DNA of 35,806 bases from Candidatus Methylobacter oryzae. GTDB lineage: Bacteria > Pseudomonadota > Gammaproteobacteria > Methylococcales > Methylomonadaceae. Every line of letters begins with the position of its first letter. The stretch's first letter is position 1. Under the pieces are notes generated by a model. That model did no database searches, was not told the DNA's origin, and saw only the letters and a list, made by a program, of their open reading frames with translations. Positions 1 to 7,535 of the stretch are shown piece after piece. A program made the position numbers and the translations under genes. Location of the stretch: assembly GCF_003994235.2 (NCBI RefSeq), contig NZ_RYFG02000085.1, positions 1 through 35,806 on the forward strand, in the 5' to 3' direction.

Positions 1-1
1 T

Positions 2-115
2 TCCTACGACCCGGTCACGAACATCCTGACTATACCGAGCGTCGTTGTCGGCGGCGTGACGTATACAAATGTCCGGGTGGCGGTGGGGAACGTGCTCAGA
101 TACGTAGCGAATTAG
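2..115 (+). CDS. 3' end of an unknown protein (partial)
   Basis: Frame 2 is open from the window edge to a TAG at 113-115 and encodes 37 residues ending in VGNVLRYVAN. The segment contains the pattern L-T-I-P-S-V-x-V-G-G-x-x-Y-T-N-V, a short beta-strand-like tail that I associate from memory with the C-termini of various proteobacterial secreted or surface proteins. The rest of the protein lies outside the window, so no function is assigned. It is followed by about 540 bases without a gene. Confidence 0.6.
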   Translation, partial: SYDPVTNILTIPSVVVGGVTYTNVRVAVGNVLRYVAN

Positions 116-361
116 CTGAGTAAGGAAAGCCGAGCCTGCGTAGGTTGCAATCGTTATTGCGCCGCACTTAAGTTGGACTAGATTCGCAAGGCGCGGCCAA
201 TGCCGGACTCATCCGCACATGACGCCTGCGCAAACGAATAGCGTTCCTAATACTGAAATGCCTATAGGAGCGAGTTCGACTTTGACAATCATACCCCCCA
301 GCATGAAGATGACAATGAATAAGGAACCGGCGTTACGCGGAGAATAGTCCGTTAGGCAGAC

Positions 362-591
362 CTTCCAGGTTTTACGACTGCCAGGGATGGCGGCCGAGAC
401 TGCTCCCGGCAGTCCCCGGCATTTCCTCCGTCCATGGAGGTCAGAAGTGTCGCAATCGATAGGGAACCGATGCGACCGACTGCCAGGGATGGCGGCCGAA
501 ACTGCTCCCGGCAGTCCTCGGCATTTCTTCCCTCCATGGAGGCCAGAAGTGCTGGGAGCAGCCGGAAGCGACTCCGGTAAAAACCTGGAAG
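362..591. repeat. 230-bp element with terminal inverted repeats and two internal 74-bp direct repeats
   Basis: The block starts with CTTCCAGGTTTTAC (362-375) and ends with GTAAAAACCTGGAAG (577-591), which are inverted copies apart from one extra base. Inside are two direct repeats of 74 bp, at 376-449 and 478-551, differing at only a few positions and spaced by 28 bp. Each repeat begins GACTGCC and carries GGCAGTC 25 bases later, giving 7-bp inverted arms. The second copy also holds the perfect palindrome CCTCCATGGAGG (531-542). No convincing gene lies in 116-657; the open frames there follow the repeats. It could be a MITE or a dispersed intergenic repeat. The repeat core recurs inside the gene at 17923-19866. 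Confidence 0.8.
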
Positions 592-657
592 ATATCATCG
601 AGCGATCGGAACGCCGGAAACGTCTAGGCACAAAGAAAACAAGACAAAAGTCATCGT

Positions 658-2373
658 ATGAAATTAACTACCAAATTGCATCAAACCATAAAACCCTTAC
701 CGGCCTTATTGCTAATCCTTGCCCCGCTGGCCGCGCCGGCTGCCGATGTTGCCGTTCCCGGCGCAGGCTCGATGCTGCAACAGCTTCAGCCGCTCAAACC
801 GGCAACTCCGTCATCCCAGGGAACAGGATTGACACTTGAACGGAAAAGCAACGGCCAACTGCCGCCGAGCGCACCGTTTGCCGTGCAAACGGTGCTGATC
901 TCAGGCAATGAAAACATCGATACGCACACCCTGCACGCGCTGGTGGCGGATGCCGAAGGAAAAAGCCTCACCCTTCCGGATTTAGCCAGTCTAGCCGCCC
1001 GCCTCACCGACTATTACCACAACCGCGGCTATCCGCTGGCACGGGCGTTTATCCCGGCGCAGACCATTCAGTCGGGCATGGTGCGCATTGAGATCATGGA
1101 AGCCCGTTACGGCAAGATCGCGCTCGACAACCATAGCGGGGCCGACGACGCCTTGCTAAAGGATACCCTCGCGCCGCTGCAAAGCGGCCGGACCATCGAG
1201 CAAGCCGGGCTGGAACGGGCTCTTCTGCTGCTCTCGGATATTCCTGGCCTTATGTCAAATACTATATTGAAAGCCGGCGAGCGGCCCGGTACGTCGGATC
1301 TGTCGGTGAATGCCGCCTCAAGCCCGCCGGTTAACGGCAACCTGACGGTGGACGGTTACGGCAACCGCTACACCGGCAGGCCGCGCGTCAGCGGAACGGT
1401 GAACGTTGTCAACCCGTTGCACCACGGCGACGTGCTAAATTTGAGCGGGCTTAGCTCAGGCGAAGGCGTGAACTACGGGCGTATTTCCTACGAAACGCTG
1501 TTGAACGGCTACGGTACGCGTTTGGGCGGCTCTTACCTGGCCATGCGTTATGAGCTTGGCGGTTTGTTGTCTTCGCTGAATGCCCAGGGCACTGCGCAGG
1601 CGGGCAGCGTCTGGGCGAAACAGCCTTTGATACGCGGCCGGGATTTCAACCTGTACGGCCAAATCGGCTATGAGCGGACCGAGTTGCGCGACCGAATCGC
1701 CAGCGCCGGAATCCGGACTTACCGGCATCTGGACGACGGCACACTGGGCCTGTACGGCGACGCGCGGGACAGGTTGCTGTCCGGCGCCGTCAATACCTGG
1801 AGCGTGGGCTGGACCTTGGGCCAGGTCGATTTCGACGTTGCCGAAGCCCGCTTAGCGGATAAGGCAACCGTAAAAACACAAGGTACGTTTTCGAAATGGA
1901 ACGTGAGCCTGTCCCGCCTGCAAAACCTGGGCGAACGGGACGGGCTGTATTTGGCCTTTAGCGGTCAATGGGCGCAAGACAATCTGGATCCATCGAAAAA
2001 GATGGTCGTCGGCGGCCCTTACACGGTGCGCGGCTACGATATGGGCGCCGTATCGGGAGATACCGCTTATATCGGAACAGCGGAACTTCGCCATGCCTTG
2101 GGCGCGGGCAGCTACGGGCAATGGCAGGCGGTGGCTTTTATCGACGGCGCCTATGTCCAAATCAATCAAAACACTTGGACCAATGGCAAGAACAACGCCA
2201 CGCTAAACGGCGCCGGTGCCGGGCTCAACTGGCTAGGCCCGAAGATGAACTGGCCGATAGCCAGCCAATTGAATGCCAGGGCTTATATCGCCACGCCTGT
2301 CGGCCCTGCACCGGAACTGGCGGGGGCAACAAACCCGGTCCGGGCATGGATGGAAATCGGCGTCGGATTTTAA
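658..2373 (+). CDS. TpsB/ShlB/FhaC-family two-partner secretion outer-membrane transporter
   Basis: This 571-residue protein has a Sec signal peptide (about 1-29, ending PLAAPAA). A POTRA domain follows at about 74-150 (FAVQTVLISGNENID through VRIEIMEARYG), then a predicted beta-barrel from about residue 210. The family's VRGY/F motif is at 457-460, and the chain ends in phenylalanine (EIGVGF), as expected for a BAM substrate. Such proteins sit in the outer membrane and export one large TpsA exoprotein recognised through the POTRA region. No TpsA gene is seen within the window; it may lie outside or be unlinked. The ATG at 658 lacks a strong ribosome site but directly precedes the signal peptide. 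The family call is firm; the cargo is unknown. Confidence 0.9.
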   Translation: MKLTTKLHQTIKPLPALLLILAPLAAPAADVAVPGAGSMLQQLQPLKPATPSSQGTGLTLERKSNGQLPPSAPFAVQTVLISGNENIDTHTLHALVADAEGKSLTLPDLASLAARLTDYYHNRGYPLARAFIPAQTIQSGMVRIEIMEARYGKIALDNHSGADDALLKDTLAPLQSGRTIEQAGLERALLLLSDIPGLMSNTILKAGERPGTSDLSVNAASSPPVNGNLTVDGYGNRYTGRPRVSGTVNVVNPLHHGDVLNLSGLSSGEGVNYGRISYETLLNGYGTRLGGSYLAMRYELGGLLSSLNAQGTAQAGSVWAKQPLIRGRDFNLYGQIGYERTELRDRIASAGIRTYRHLDDGTLGLYGDARDRLLSGAVNTWSVGWTLGQVDFDVAEARLADKATVKTQGTFSKWNVSLSRLQNLGERDGLYLAFSGQWAQDNLDPSKKMVVGGPYTVRGYDMGAVSGDTAYIGTAELRHALGAGSYGQWQAVAFIDGAYVQINQNTWTNGKNNATLNGAGAGLNWLGPKMNWPIASQLNARAYIATPVGPAPELAGATNPVRAWMEIGVGF

Positions 2374-2716
2374 GCCGGCGCCCAGCCCACATTTCAAAGT
2401 TAAAGCCGCTTTCAGATTGATGAAGCCAAGAAATGCAAGGCTCAGCAGGGGCGGCCCGCTGTTCGCCCCTGCCCGTTAGACCAAGGCCTTATCCTAAAAA
2501 TTGCAGTTACCCATGGATTCCACCGACGAATCATAATAGCGGGTAATTTCCTGACGGGTTTTGGCAAGATTCATCTAACCCGTTGTTCATCTTTACAAAT
2601 CCGTATATTTAACGAGCCGGCCTTATCCGCTTACGGCCATTTCTAAAGCGCCCGACCCTATTTCATGTCAAAATAGGCGTTTATCTTCATGTGTTAAATC
2701 GAGAACTTAAGTCTTT
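2374..2716. other. Intergenic stretch with two hairpins
   Basis: No gene is seen here. GCAGGGGCG (2445-2453) and CGCCCCTGC (2464-2472) form a perfect 9-bp stem with a 10-base loop about 70 bases after the TpsB-type gene; no U-tract follows, so it is a possible 3'-end structure rather than a classical terminator. CCTATTT (2657-2663) and AAATAGG (2671-2677) form a 7-bp AT-rich hairpin about 40 bases before rimK. That one could be an operator or leader structure, but nothing in the sequence decides this. Confidence 0.45.
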
Positions 2717-3655
2717 ATGAAAATCGCTATTTTATCCCGTAATCCCAAACTGTATTCGACCTCACGGCTGGTTAAAGCCGCGGAAGCACGAGGTCATAAG
2801 GTACGGGTTCTGGATGTATTGCGTTGCTATATGAACATTACCTCGCATAATCCGTCCATCCATTACCGGGGTGAAGACTTAACCGGATTCGATGCGGTTA
2901 TTCCCCGGATCGGCGCTTCCGTCACTTTCTACGGAACAGCGGTATTAAGACAATTTGAAATGATGAATGTTTTTCCGTTGAACGAGTCGGTCGCCATATC
3001 CAGATCTCGCGATAAATTACGGTCGACGCAGTTGCTTGCCCGCAAAGGCATCGGTTTGCCGGTCACCGGCTTTGCCAATAATCCCGACGATATTGAGGAT
3101 TTAATCGCCCAAGTCGGCGGCGCTCCGCTGGTCATTAAGTTGCTGGAAGGCACGCAAGGCATCGGCGTGGTTCTGGCCGAAACCCATAATGCCGCTGAGA
3201 GCGTTATTCAAGCGTTTATGGGCCTTAAAGCCAATATCATGGTGCAGGAGTTTATCAAGGAAGCCTGCGGCAGCGACATTCGCTGTTTTGTGGTCGGCGA
3301 TAAAGTGGTTGCCGCCATGAAGCGCCAAGCAACCGCAGGAGAATTTCGTTCGAACCTACATCGCGGCGGCTCCGCCGCTTTGGTCCGTTTAACGCCCGAA
3401 GAACGCTCTACGGCCGTGCGGGCTGCAAAAATCATGGGACTGAACGTATGCGGCGTCGATATGCTGCGCTCCAATCACGGCCCGGTCATCATGGAGGTAA
3501 ATTCATCTCCCGGATTGCAAGGCATCGAAGCCGCCAGCGGCAAGGATATTGCGGATTTAATCATTCAATTTATCGAGAAACGCTTTGAGACGCTGGAAAC
3601 TTCAAAAGACAAATCCCCAGCCAATACCAGAACCCGAACTCGCGGCAAAGGTTAA
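2717..3655 (+). CDS. rimK: RimK-type ATP-grasp ligase (ribosomal protein S6 L-glutamate ligase)
   Basis: The 312-residue protein begins [18 protein letters not shown] and has the RimK pre-ATP-grasp domain (1 to about 110) followed by an ATP-grasp fold. Family hallmarks visible are [29 protein letters not shown], a Gly-rich loop LEGTQGIGV, and the metal-binding segment [15 protein letters not shown]. RimK adds glutamates to the C-terminus of S6 in the cytoplasm using ATP. Length is near the roughly 300-residue enterobacterial enzyme, with a basic C-terminal extension (RTRTRGKG). The frequent partner gene for an RimB-type Asp/Zn protease is not adjacent. A rubredoxin gene starts 26 bases downstream. 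RimK paralogues acting on other acceptors exist, so the S6 substrate is inferred. Confidence 0.93.
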   Translation: MKIAILSRNPKLYSTSRLVKAAEARGHKVRVLDVLRCYMNITSHNPSIHYRGEDLTGFDAVIPRIGASVTFYGTAVLRQFEMMNVFPLNESVAISRSRDKLRSTQLLARKGIGLPVTGFANNPDDIEDLIAQVGGAPLVIKLLEGTQGIGVVLAETHNAAESVIQAFMGLKANIMVQEFIKEACGSDIRCFVVGDKVVAAMKRQATAGEFRSNLHRGGSAALVRLTPEERSTAVRAAKIMGLNVCGVDMLRSNHGPVIMEVNSSPGLQGIEAASGKDIADLIIQFIEKRFETLETSKDKSPANTRTRTRGKG

Positions 3656-3681
3656 ATTTTTATTCACTTGAGAGAGCAATC

Positions 3682-3852
3682 ATGTCTGACTTTAAGAAAT
3701 ATCATTGTTTGGAATGCGAACATATTTACGACGAAGCAAAAGGCGACCCTGACAGCGGCATTGCTCCCGGTACGCGTTGGGAGGATATTCCGGATAGTTG
3801 GGCTTGTCCGATATGCGGCGCTCCGAAAAGTTTTTTCAAGCTCATGGAATAG
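3682..3852 (+). CDS. Rubredoxin
   Basis: This short gene encodes 56 residues beginning [20 protein letters not shown] and ending SFFKLME. Two pairs of cysteines, C9/C12 (CLEC) and C42/C45 (CPIC-G), together with the rubredoxin motifs [11 protein letters not shown] and DIPDSWACP, form the mononuclear Fe(SCys)4 site of a one-electron carrier. A purine-rich GAGAGAGC lies just upstream of the ATG. It follows rimK by 26 bases and could share its transcript. In aerobic bacteria small rubredoxins pass electrons to oxygenases, oxidative-stress reductases or diiron proteins; its partner is not identifiable here. An overlapping longer frame at 3668-3871 is a shadow. Confidence 0.93.
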   Translation: MSDFKKYHCLECEHIYDEAKGDPDSGIAPGTRWEDIPDSWACPICGAPKSFFKLME

Positions 3853-3887
3853 CCGGATTTCAAATACTTAAGGGTGTTGGATATAAA

Positions 3888-4601
3888 ATGAAACGTGATC
3901 TACTCTCGGTAATTACTCACTGCAACCGCTTATTGCGTTACCTAACCATCCCGATACCTTTCCCATCCACTTTATCCGGAAAAAGCGCCCAACGATTCAT
4001 CTTCGCGCTACTGTTCTGCCATGCCGTCAACGTATCCGCTGACAATACCTGGAGCTATCTCCAAAAAAGCGATCCATTAAACAATCGAACTTACAGCGTG
4101 GCGCAGTCTCCTTTGCCGGCTCGCGGCCGTTACGACAACCTCAGAATGGAAATCGTCTGCAAGGACAATACTTTGCAAGTCGCCATAGACGCCGACAGTT
4201 TAATCGCCTCGCAAGGCAGCGGCTTTGATTTTGAGTATCAAATCGACAAAAATCCTGCCGTGACGATTCAAATGAAGACTTTTCCGGATTCAAAGCGCAA
4301 AGGCTACACGGAGCAAGACGCCAAGCGCATCGTCAATGACATATTGGCCGGGCAGTCCATTTTTATTCGCGTGAATACGATGATACGCAAGGTTCTATCG
4401 GCGGCGATGCCGTTAGAAAATGCCGCCGAGACGGTTAAGCATGTCGTAAGCGATTGCGGCCTTAACTTATCCGCCGGCGTTGCAAAGGAGCAGGCCTACA
4501 GCCTTGCCGAGTTTGAACGGGAATTCGGCAAACTGTCTCCGGCCCGGCAACAGCAAGTGCTCGATCAACTAAAACAAATTATGAACGCAATCGAAAAATA
4601 A
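3888..4601 (+). CDS. Exported protein of unknown function
   Basis: I set the start at the ATG at 3888 (MKRDLLSV), 35 bases after the rubredoxin and behind AGGGTG. The upstream extension to 3798 would overlap the rubredoxin gene. The 237-residue product has a long basic N-region, then a hydrophobic stretch RFIFALLFCHAVNVSA giving a probable Sec signal peptide ending near residue 51. The mature part has two cysteines (MEIVCKDN and VSDCGLN) that could form a disulfide, and a C-terminal amphipathic helix rich in Gln and Lys. The pattern of a C-x-x-N-x-L strand, a linker and a late single cysteine faintly recalls VasI-like type VI accessory proteins, but there are no T6SS genes nearby and I do not assign it. 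Confidence 0.72.
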   Translation: MKRDLLSVITHCNRLLRYLTIPIPFPSTLSGKSAQRFIFALLFCHAVNVSADNTWSYLQKSDPLNNRTYSVAQSPLPARGRYDNLRMEIVCKDNTLQVAIDADSLIASQGSGFDFEYQIDKNPAVTIQMKTFPDSKRKGYTEQDAKRIVNDILAGQSIFIRVNTMIRKVLSAAMPLENAAETVKHVVSDCGLNLSAGVAKEQAYSLAEFEREFGKLSPARQQQVLDQLKQIMNAIEK

Positions 4602-4626
4602 GCGGATTGTTCAGAAGTCAGAAATA

Positions 4627-4732
4627 GAACACGGATGGCGCGGATCAAACTGACGGACACCGATTTAAAAATACAACATGGCGCTATTTTAAAAATCCGT
4701 ATAAATCCGTCCGATCCGTGCCATCCGTGTTC
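4627..4732. repeat. Long imperfect inverted repeat, dispersed-repeat type
   Basis: GAACACGGATGGCGCGGATC (4627-4646) is mirrored by GATCCGTGCCATCCGTGTTC (4713-4732) with a single mismatch. Both arms continue inward with related ACGGAC / GTCCG and ATTTAAAAA / TTTTAAAAAT segments, so nearly the whole 106 bp can fold into one hairpin. The vocabulary (ATCCGT, ACGGAT repeated) is of a kind found in intergenic repeats of many environmental bacteria. It lies between the exported-protein gene and NnrS; no transposase is nearby, so it is either a non-autonomous element or a large 3' RNA structure. Confidence 0.8.
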
Positions 4733-4747
4733 CAATATAAAGCTGAA

Positions 4748-4768
4748 TTGAGCGGCTTGTCCGCTCAA
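4748..4768. terminator. Hairpin 3' of the exported-protein gene (weak terminator candidate)
   Basis: TTGAGCGG (4748-4755) and CCGCTCAA (4761-4768) form a perfect 8-bp stem with a 5-base loop, just beyond the inverted repeat and 60 bases before the likely NnrS promoter. There is no U-run on either strand, so it would be a structural block rather than a classical intrinsic terminator. Confidence 0.35.
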
Positions 4769-4827
4769 ACGAAACTTATGCCCTTTGGGTATAAAAACTA
4801 GCATCTACTGAACAATTCCGAAATGGG

Positions 4828-4833
4828 TATAAT
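4828..4833 (+). promoter_or_regulatory. Candidate -10 box for nnrS
   Basis: A perfect TATAAT lies 40 bases before the NnrS start codon. The -35 region (about 4805-4811, CTACTGA) is a poor match, consistent with activator dependence, but no clear FNR or NorR site was recognised. AGGA at 4861-4864 serves as the ribosome site for the ATG at 4874. Confidence 0.45.
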
Positions 4834-4873
4834 TGCCGGTATTCTCGAACGCTAACCGGCAGGAAGCATCGCA

Positions 4874-6049
4874 ATGAAATCACAACCTATTTTTGACTAC
4901 CCTCTTTTTGCACTTGGATTTAGAGCCTTCTTTGCATTGGCAGGCCTCGCGGCGCTGATCTTGATTGTCTTTTGGAACGCCATGTTCAAAGGCACTTTTA
5001 TGATGGAGCATTATTTCTCCGACAGCTATTGGCATGCGCATGAAATGCTGTTGGGTTACGCCGTCGCCGTCATTGCGGGATTTTTATTAACGGCGGTCAA
5101 AAACTGGACCGGCCAACAAACTCTAAGCGGCGACCAACTGGCAAGTTTATGCCTGTTATGGCTTTATGGGCGGATTATGCCGTTCTATGCGGGACTGTTA
5201 CCCGATGCCCTAATTGCATTGGTGGATTTTGCATTTTTGCCGGTGCTGGCCTATCAAGTCAGCAAGCCGATTATTCACACGCAGCAGTATAAGAACCTGT
5301 CTTTGATCGGACTGTTACTGCTGCTGGCCATAGGTAACGGCTTGATCCATGCCGAAATGCTGGGTTTACAGGAAAATACGGCCGCAACGGGAATCCAGCT
5401 GGCCGTTGCGGCAATTATCATTTTAATACTGGTCATCGCCGGACGCGTGTTTCCTTTTTTTACCGAACGCGGCATACCGGGAACGCTGATTATCAGGAAT
5501 CCGTCGCTGGATTACTTATCCGTAGCATCGGCCGTCATCGTATTCGCGATGCAATTATTCGATGTTTCGGGAACCTTGTTAGCCTTGGCCGCGATTGCCG
5601 CCGTTGTCGTAAACATTGTTAGACTGGCCGGCTGGTACGTACAACGCATCTGGTACGTGCCGCTGTTATGGGTGCTTTATGCCGGTTACAGCTGGATCAT
5701 ACTGGGCTTTATATTAACCGTGTTATCGGCTTATTCGGTCGTTCAACCGTCGTTGGCATTGCATGCTTTTACGCTGGGAGGTATCGGCGTTTTAACATTG
5801 GGCATGATGGCCAGGGTATCGCTGGGCCATACCGGCCGGGCGCTGAAAGCTTCCAATGCGATAGCGATCGCGTTTGCATTGATCAATGTCGCCGCCTTAT
5901 TCCGGGTTTTATTGCCGATAGCGATGCCGGACTGGTATGAAAACTTAATCTATATATCCACGCTAAGCTGGTTGGCCGCATTCTCACTGTTTGTCTTTGT
6001 TTATATGCCGATTTTGACCCGCGCCAGAATCGACGGCCGGGAGGGCTGA
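4874..6049 (+). CDS. nnrS: NnrS family haem-copper membrane protein
   Basis: The 391-residue, highly hydrophobic protein has about twelve predicted membrane segments and the NnrS signatures: DYPLFALGFRAFFALAG at the N-terminus, WHAHEMLLGYAVAVIAGFLL with conserved histidines, NWTG, GRVFPFFTERG in the middle, and HAFTLGGIGVLTLGMMARVSLGHTGR near the C-terminus. NnrS proteins are inner-membrane haem- and copper-containing proteins linked to resistance to nitric oxide and to denitrification regulons. The gene overlaps the next by one base (TGATG), indicating translational coupling. Length is typical of the family. No NO reductase or nitrite reductase gene lies in the window, so the physiological partner is unknown. 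Confidence 0.93.
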   Translation: MKSQPIFDYPLFALGFRAFFALAGLAALILIVFWNAMFKGTFMMEHYFSDSYWHAHEMLLGYAVAVIAGFLLTAVKNWTGQQTLSGDQLASLCLLWLYGRIMPFYAGLLPDALIALVDFAFLPVLAYQVSKPIIHTQQYKNLSLIGLLLLLAIGNGLIHAEMLGLQENTAATGIQLAVAAIIILILVIAGRVFPFFTERGIPGTLIIRNPSLDYLSVASAVIVFAMQLFDVSGTLLALAAIAAVVVNIVRLAGWYVQRIWYVPLLWVLYAGYSWIILGFILTVLSAYSVVQPSLALHAFTLGGIGVLTLGMMARVSLGHTGRALKASNAIAIAFALINVAALFRVLLPIAMPDWYENLIYISTLSWLAAFSLFVFVYMPILTRARIDGREG

Positions 6050-6477
6050 TGCACGTCAAGCTCGATGGCATTGTTGAATTGGTAACCGGCTCGCTGGTTT
6101 TATTTTCCAGTATCGGCATTTTCGTGCTGACGTTAAACGCCCGATATACTCATGCAATCGGCCGGGTAAGGGATATTTACGAAGAGCTGCAAATCAACAA
6201 GAATCAAGAAAAACTGGCAAAGGAGCTCAACACGATGGTGTACCGCTGCCATGTGCTGAAATGGAGTTTCGCGCTGTTGTTGTGCAGCGCGATCAGCAGC
6301 GGCATATTTATGCTGGGCTCGATCTCTTCGCGGTTTACCGATCAAATTAACGCCGATGTTTTGATTTTGTTTGTAGTATTCAGCGTACTCTTTATTTTCA
6401 GCTCAATGGTTTGTTTGTTTATCGATGTGTTGGCTTCGTTGAAAGCGACGATGATTCATATTGAGCGGGCAAAATAA
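6049..6477 (+). CDS. DUF2721-like small membrane protein
   Basis: This 142-residue protein has three predicted membrane helices: about 10-28 (VTGSLVLFSSIGIFVLTLN), 73-93 (WSFALLLCSAISSGIFMLG) and 103-125 (ADVLILFVVFSVLFIFSSM). A charged cytoplasmic loop between the first two includes the heptad-like segment VRDIYEELQINKNQEKLAKE. The layout and the R-x-R-D-x-Y-x-x-L loop fit the DUF2721 family, whose function is unknown. The start codon overlaps the nnrS stop, so the two are co-translated and probably functionally linked in the inner membrane. Family assignment is from pattern memory and moderately sure. Confidence 0.75.
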   Translation: MHVKLDGIVELVTGSLVLFSSIGIFVLTLNARYTHAIGRVRDIYEELQINKNQEKLAKELNTMVYRCHVLKWSFALLLCSAISSGIFMLGSISSRFTDQINADVLILFVVFSVLFIFSSMVCLFIDVLASLKATMIHIERAK

Positions 6478-6524
6478 GCAACAGGCGGATTAGCGTGGCA
6501 GGTATTCAATGGAGGGTTTAAAAA

Positions 6525-7535
6525 ATGCCGGGGTCGTTGAAAAATAATTTCCTGACACTCTCCCGCCGCCAATTCATTAGCTTTTTAAGTAGCCTGGCTC
6601 TGGCACAGGCCTTGCCAGAATGCGAATGGTTGAAGGACCGGCCCATCTCTATCGCCGCGCACACTTGGCCCGGCTACGAACCGCTGTTTCTTGCTCGCGA
6701 TAAAAACTGGTTGAATAGCGAACAAGTGCGTTTGCTTGAGACGACCTCAGCCACAGAGTCCTTGCAAGCATTAACCGAAGGCAAAGCCGACGGCGCGGCA
6801 CTAACCCTGGACGAAGTATTGAAAGCCCGAGCCACGGGCTTGCCGGTTTCCGTAGCGATGATCTTCGATATTTCTGCCGGCGCCGATATGCTGATTGCCC
6901 GTTCCGGCATTAAAACGCTTGCGGATCTAAAAGGCCGGCGTATCGGTTTTGAGCGGGGAGCGGTCGGCGAATTGATATTAACTGAAGTTTTGCATACCGC
7001 CGCGTTGACGAGGGAAGATGTCAAACTGCTAACGGTTAACATTGATGAACATCGCGGCGTATGGGATCGTAATGAAGTAGACGCTATTGCCACCTACGAA
7101 CCGGTAGCGAGTCAATTACTGAACAAAGACGGAGTCAAGCTGTTCGATAGCCGGCAAATGGCCAATACCATAGTCGACGTGCTGGCAATACACAATAATG
7201 TGCTCGACTACAGCCACCGGAACGCTATTAGCCATCTTATTTCCGTTCATTTTAAAACCTTGGACTATCTGAACCGCAATCCCCAGGATGCCGCCTATCG
7301 CATGTCGAAGCATCTAGGCTTACCCGCAGCCGACGTGCTCTCTGCCCTCAAAGGTCTGATACTGCCCGATACGGAGAACAATTACCACTGGTTGGACGGA
7401 CCCTCGCCGGAATTGCTCGTTTGCGCGCGTAAACTGTCGAACATCATGGTTAAGAGCGAACTAATCAAACAGGATGCCTCATTAACCTCGCTAATACGCG
7501 CCGATTTTCTACCTACGGAATTCCTGATAAATTGA
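6525..7535 (+). CDS. Lone periplasmic binding protein, NMT1/NrtA/SsuA-like
   Basis: The 336-residue product starts after a strong GGAGGG (6511-6516). Its N-terminus has the twin-arginine-like motif S13-R-R-Q-F followed by FLSSLALAQAL, so Tat export is likely; LPEC just after could be a weak lipobox. The mature part carries the NMT1/THI5-type binding-protein pattern: AAHTWPGYEPLFLARDKNWL, then SATESLQALTEGKADGAALTLDE, ADLKGRRIGFERGAVGELIL, and VDAIATYEPVASQLL. Such proteins normally deliver nitrate, sulfonates or pyrimidine precursors to an ABC permease. No permease or ATPase gene is present here; the gene instead overlaps the start of a PhnD-GGDEF-EAL protein by one base, which suggests a sensory role. 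The ligand is unknown. Confidence 0.88.
   Translation: MPGSLKNNFLTLSRRQFISFLSSLALAQALPECEWLKDRPISIAAHTWPGYEPLFLARDKNWLNSEQVRLLETTSATESLQALTEGKADGAALTLDEVLKARATGLPVSVAMIFDISAGADMLIARSGIKTLADLKGRRIGFERGAVGELILTEVLHTAALTREDVKLLTVNIDEHRGVWDRNEVDAIATYEPVASQLLNKDGVKLFDSRQMANTIVDVLAIHNNVLDYSHRNAISHLISVHFKTLDYLNRNPQDAAYRMSKHLGLPAADVLSALKGLILPDTENNYHWLDGPSPELLVCARKLSNIMVKSELIKQDASLTSLIRADFLPTEFLIN

Noticed and set aside
376-551. Possible CRISPR array
   Set aside because: Only two repeat copies, each 74 bp and internally palindromic, with one 28-bp spacer and no cas genes.
209-839. Open frames on both strands upstream of the TpsB gene (for example 209-631 minus and 387-839 plus)
   Set aside because: They owe their repeated peptides to the 74-bp DNA repeats, lack ribosome sites, and one runs into the signal-peptide region of the real gene.
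3668-3871. 67-residue frame overlapping the rubredoxin
   Set aside because: It is a shadow of the rubredoxin frame, which has the complete CxxC pairs, motifs and a ribosome site.
4565-4804. Minus-strand 79-residue frame after the exported-protein gene
   Set aside because: It spans the inverted repeat and the end of the neighbouring gene; its sequence is mostly translated repeat.
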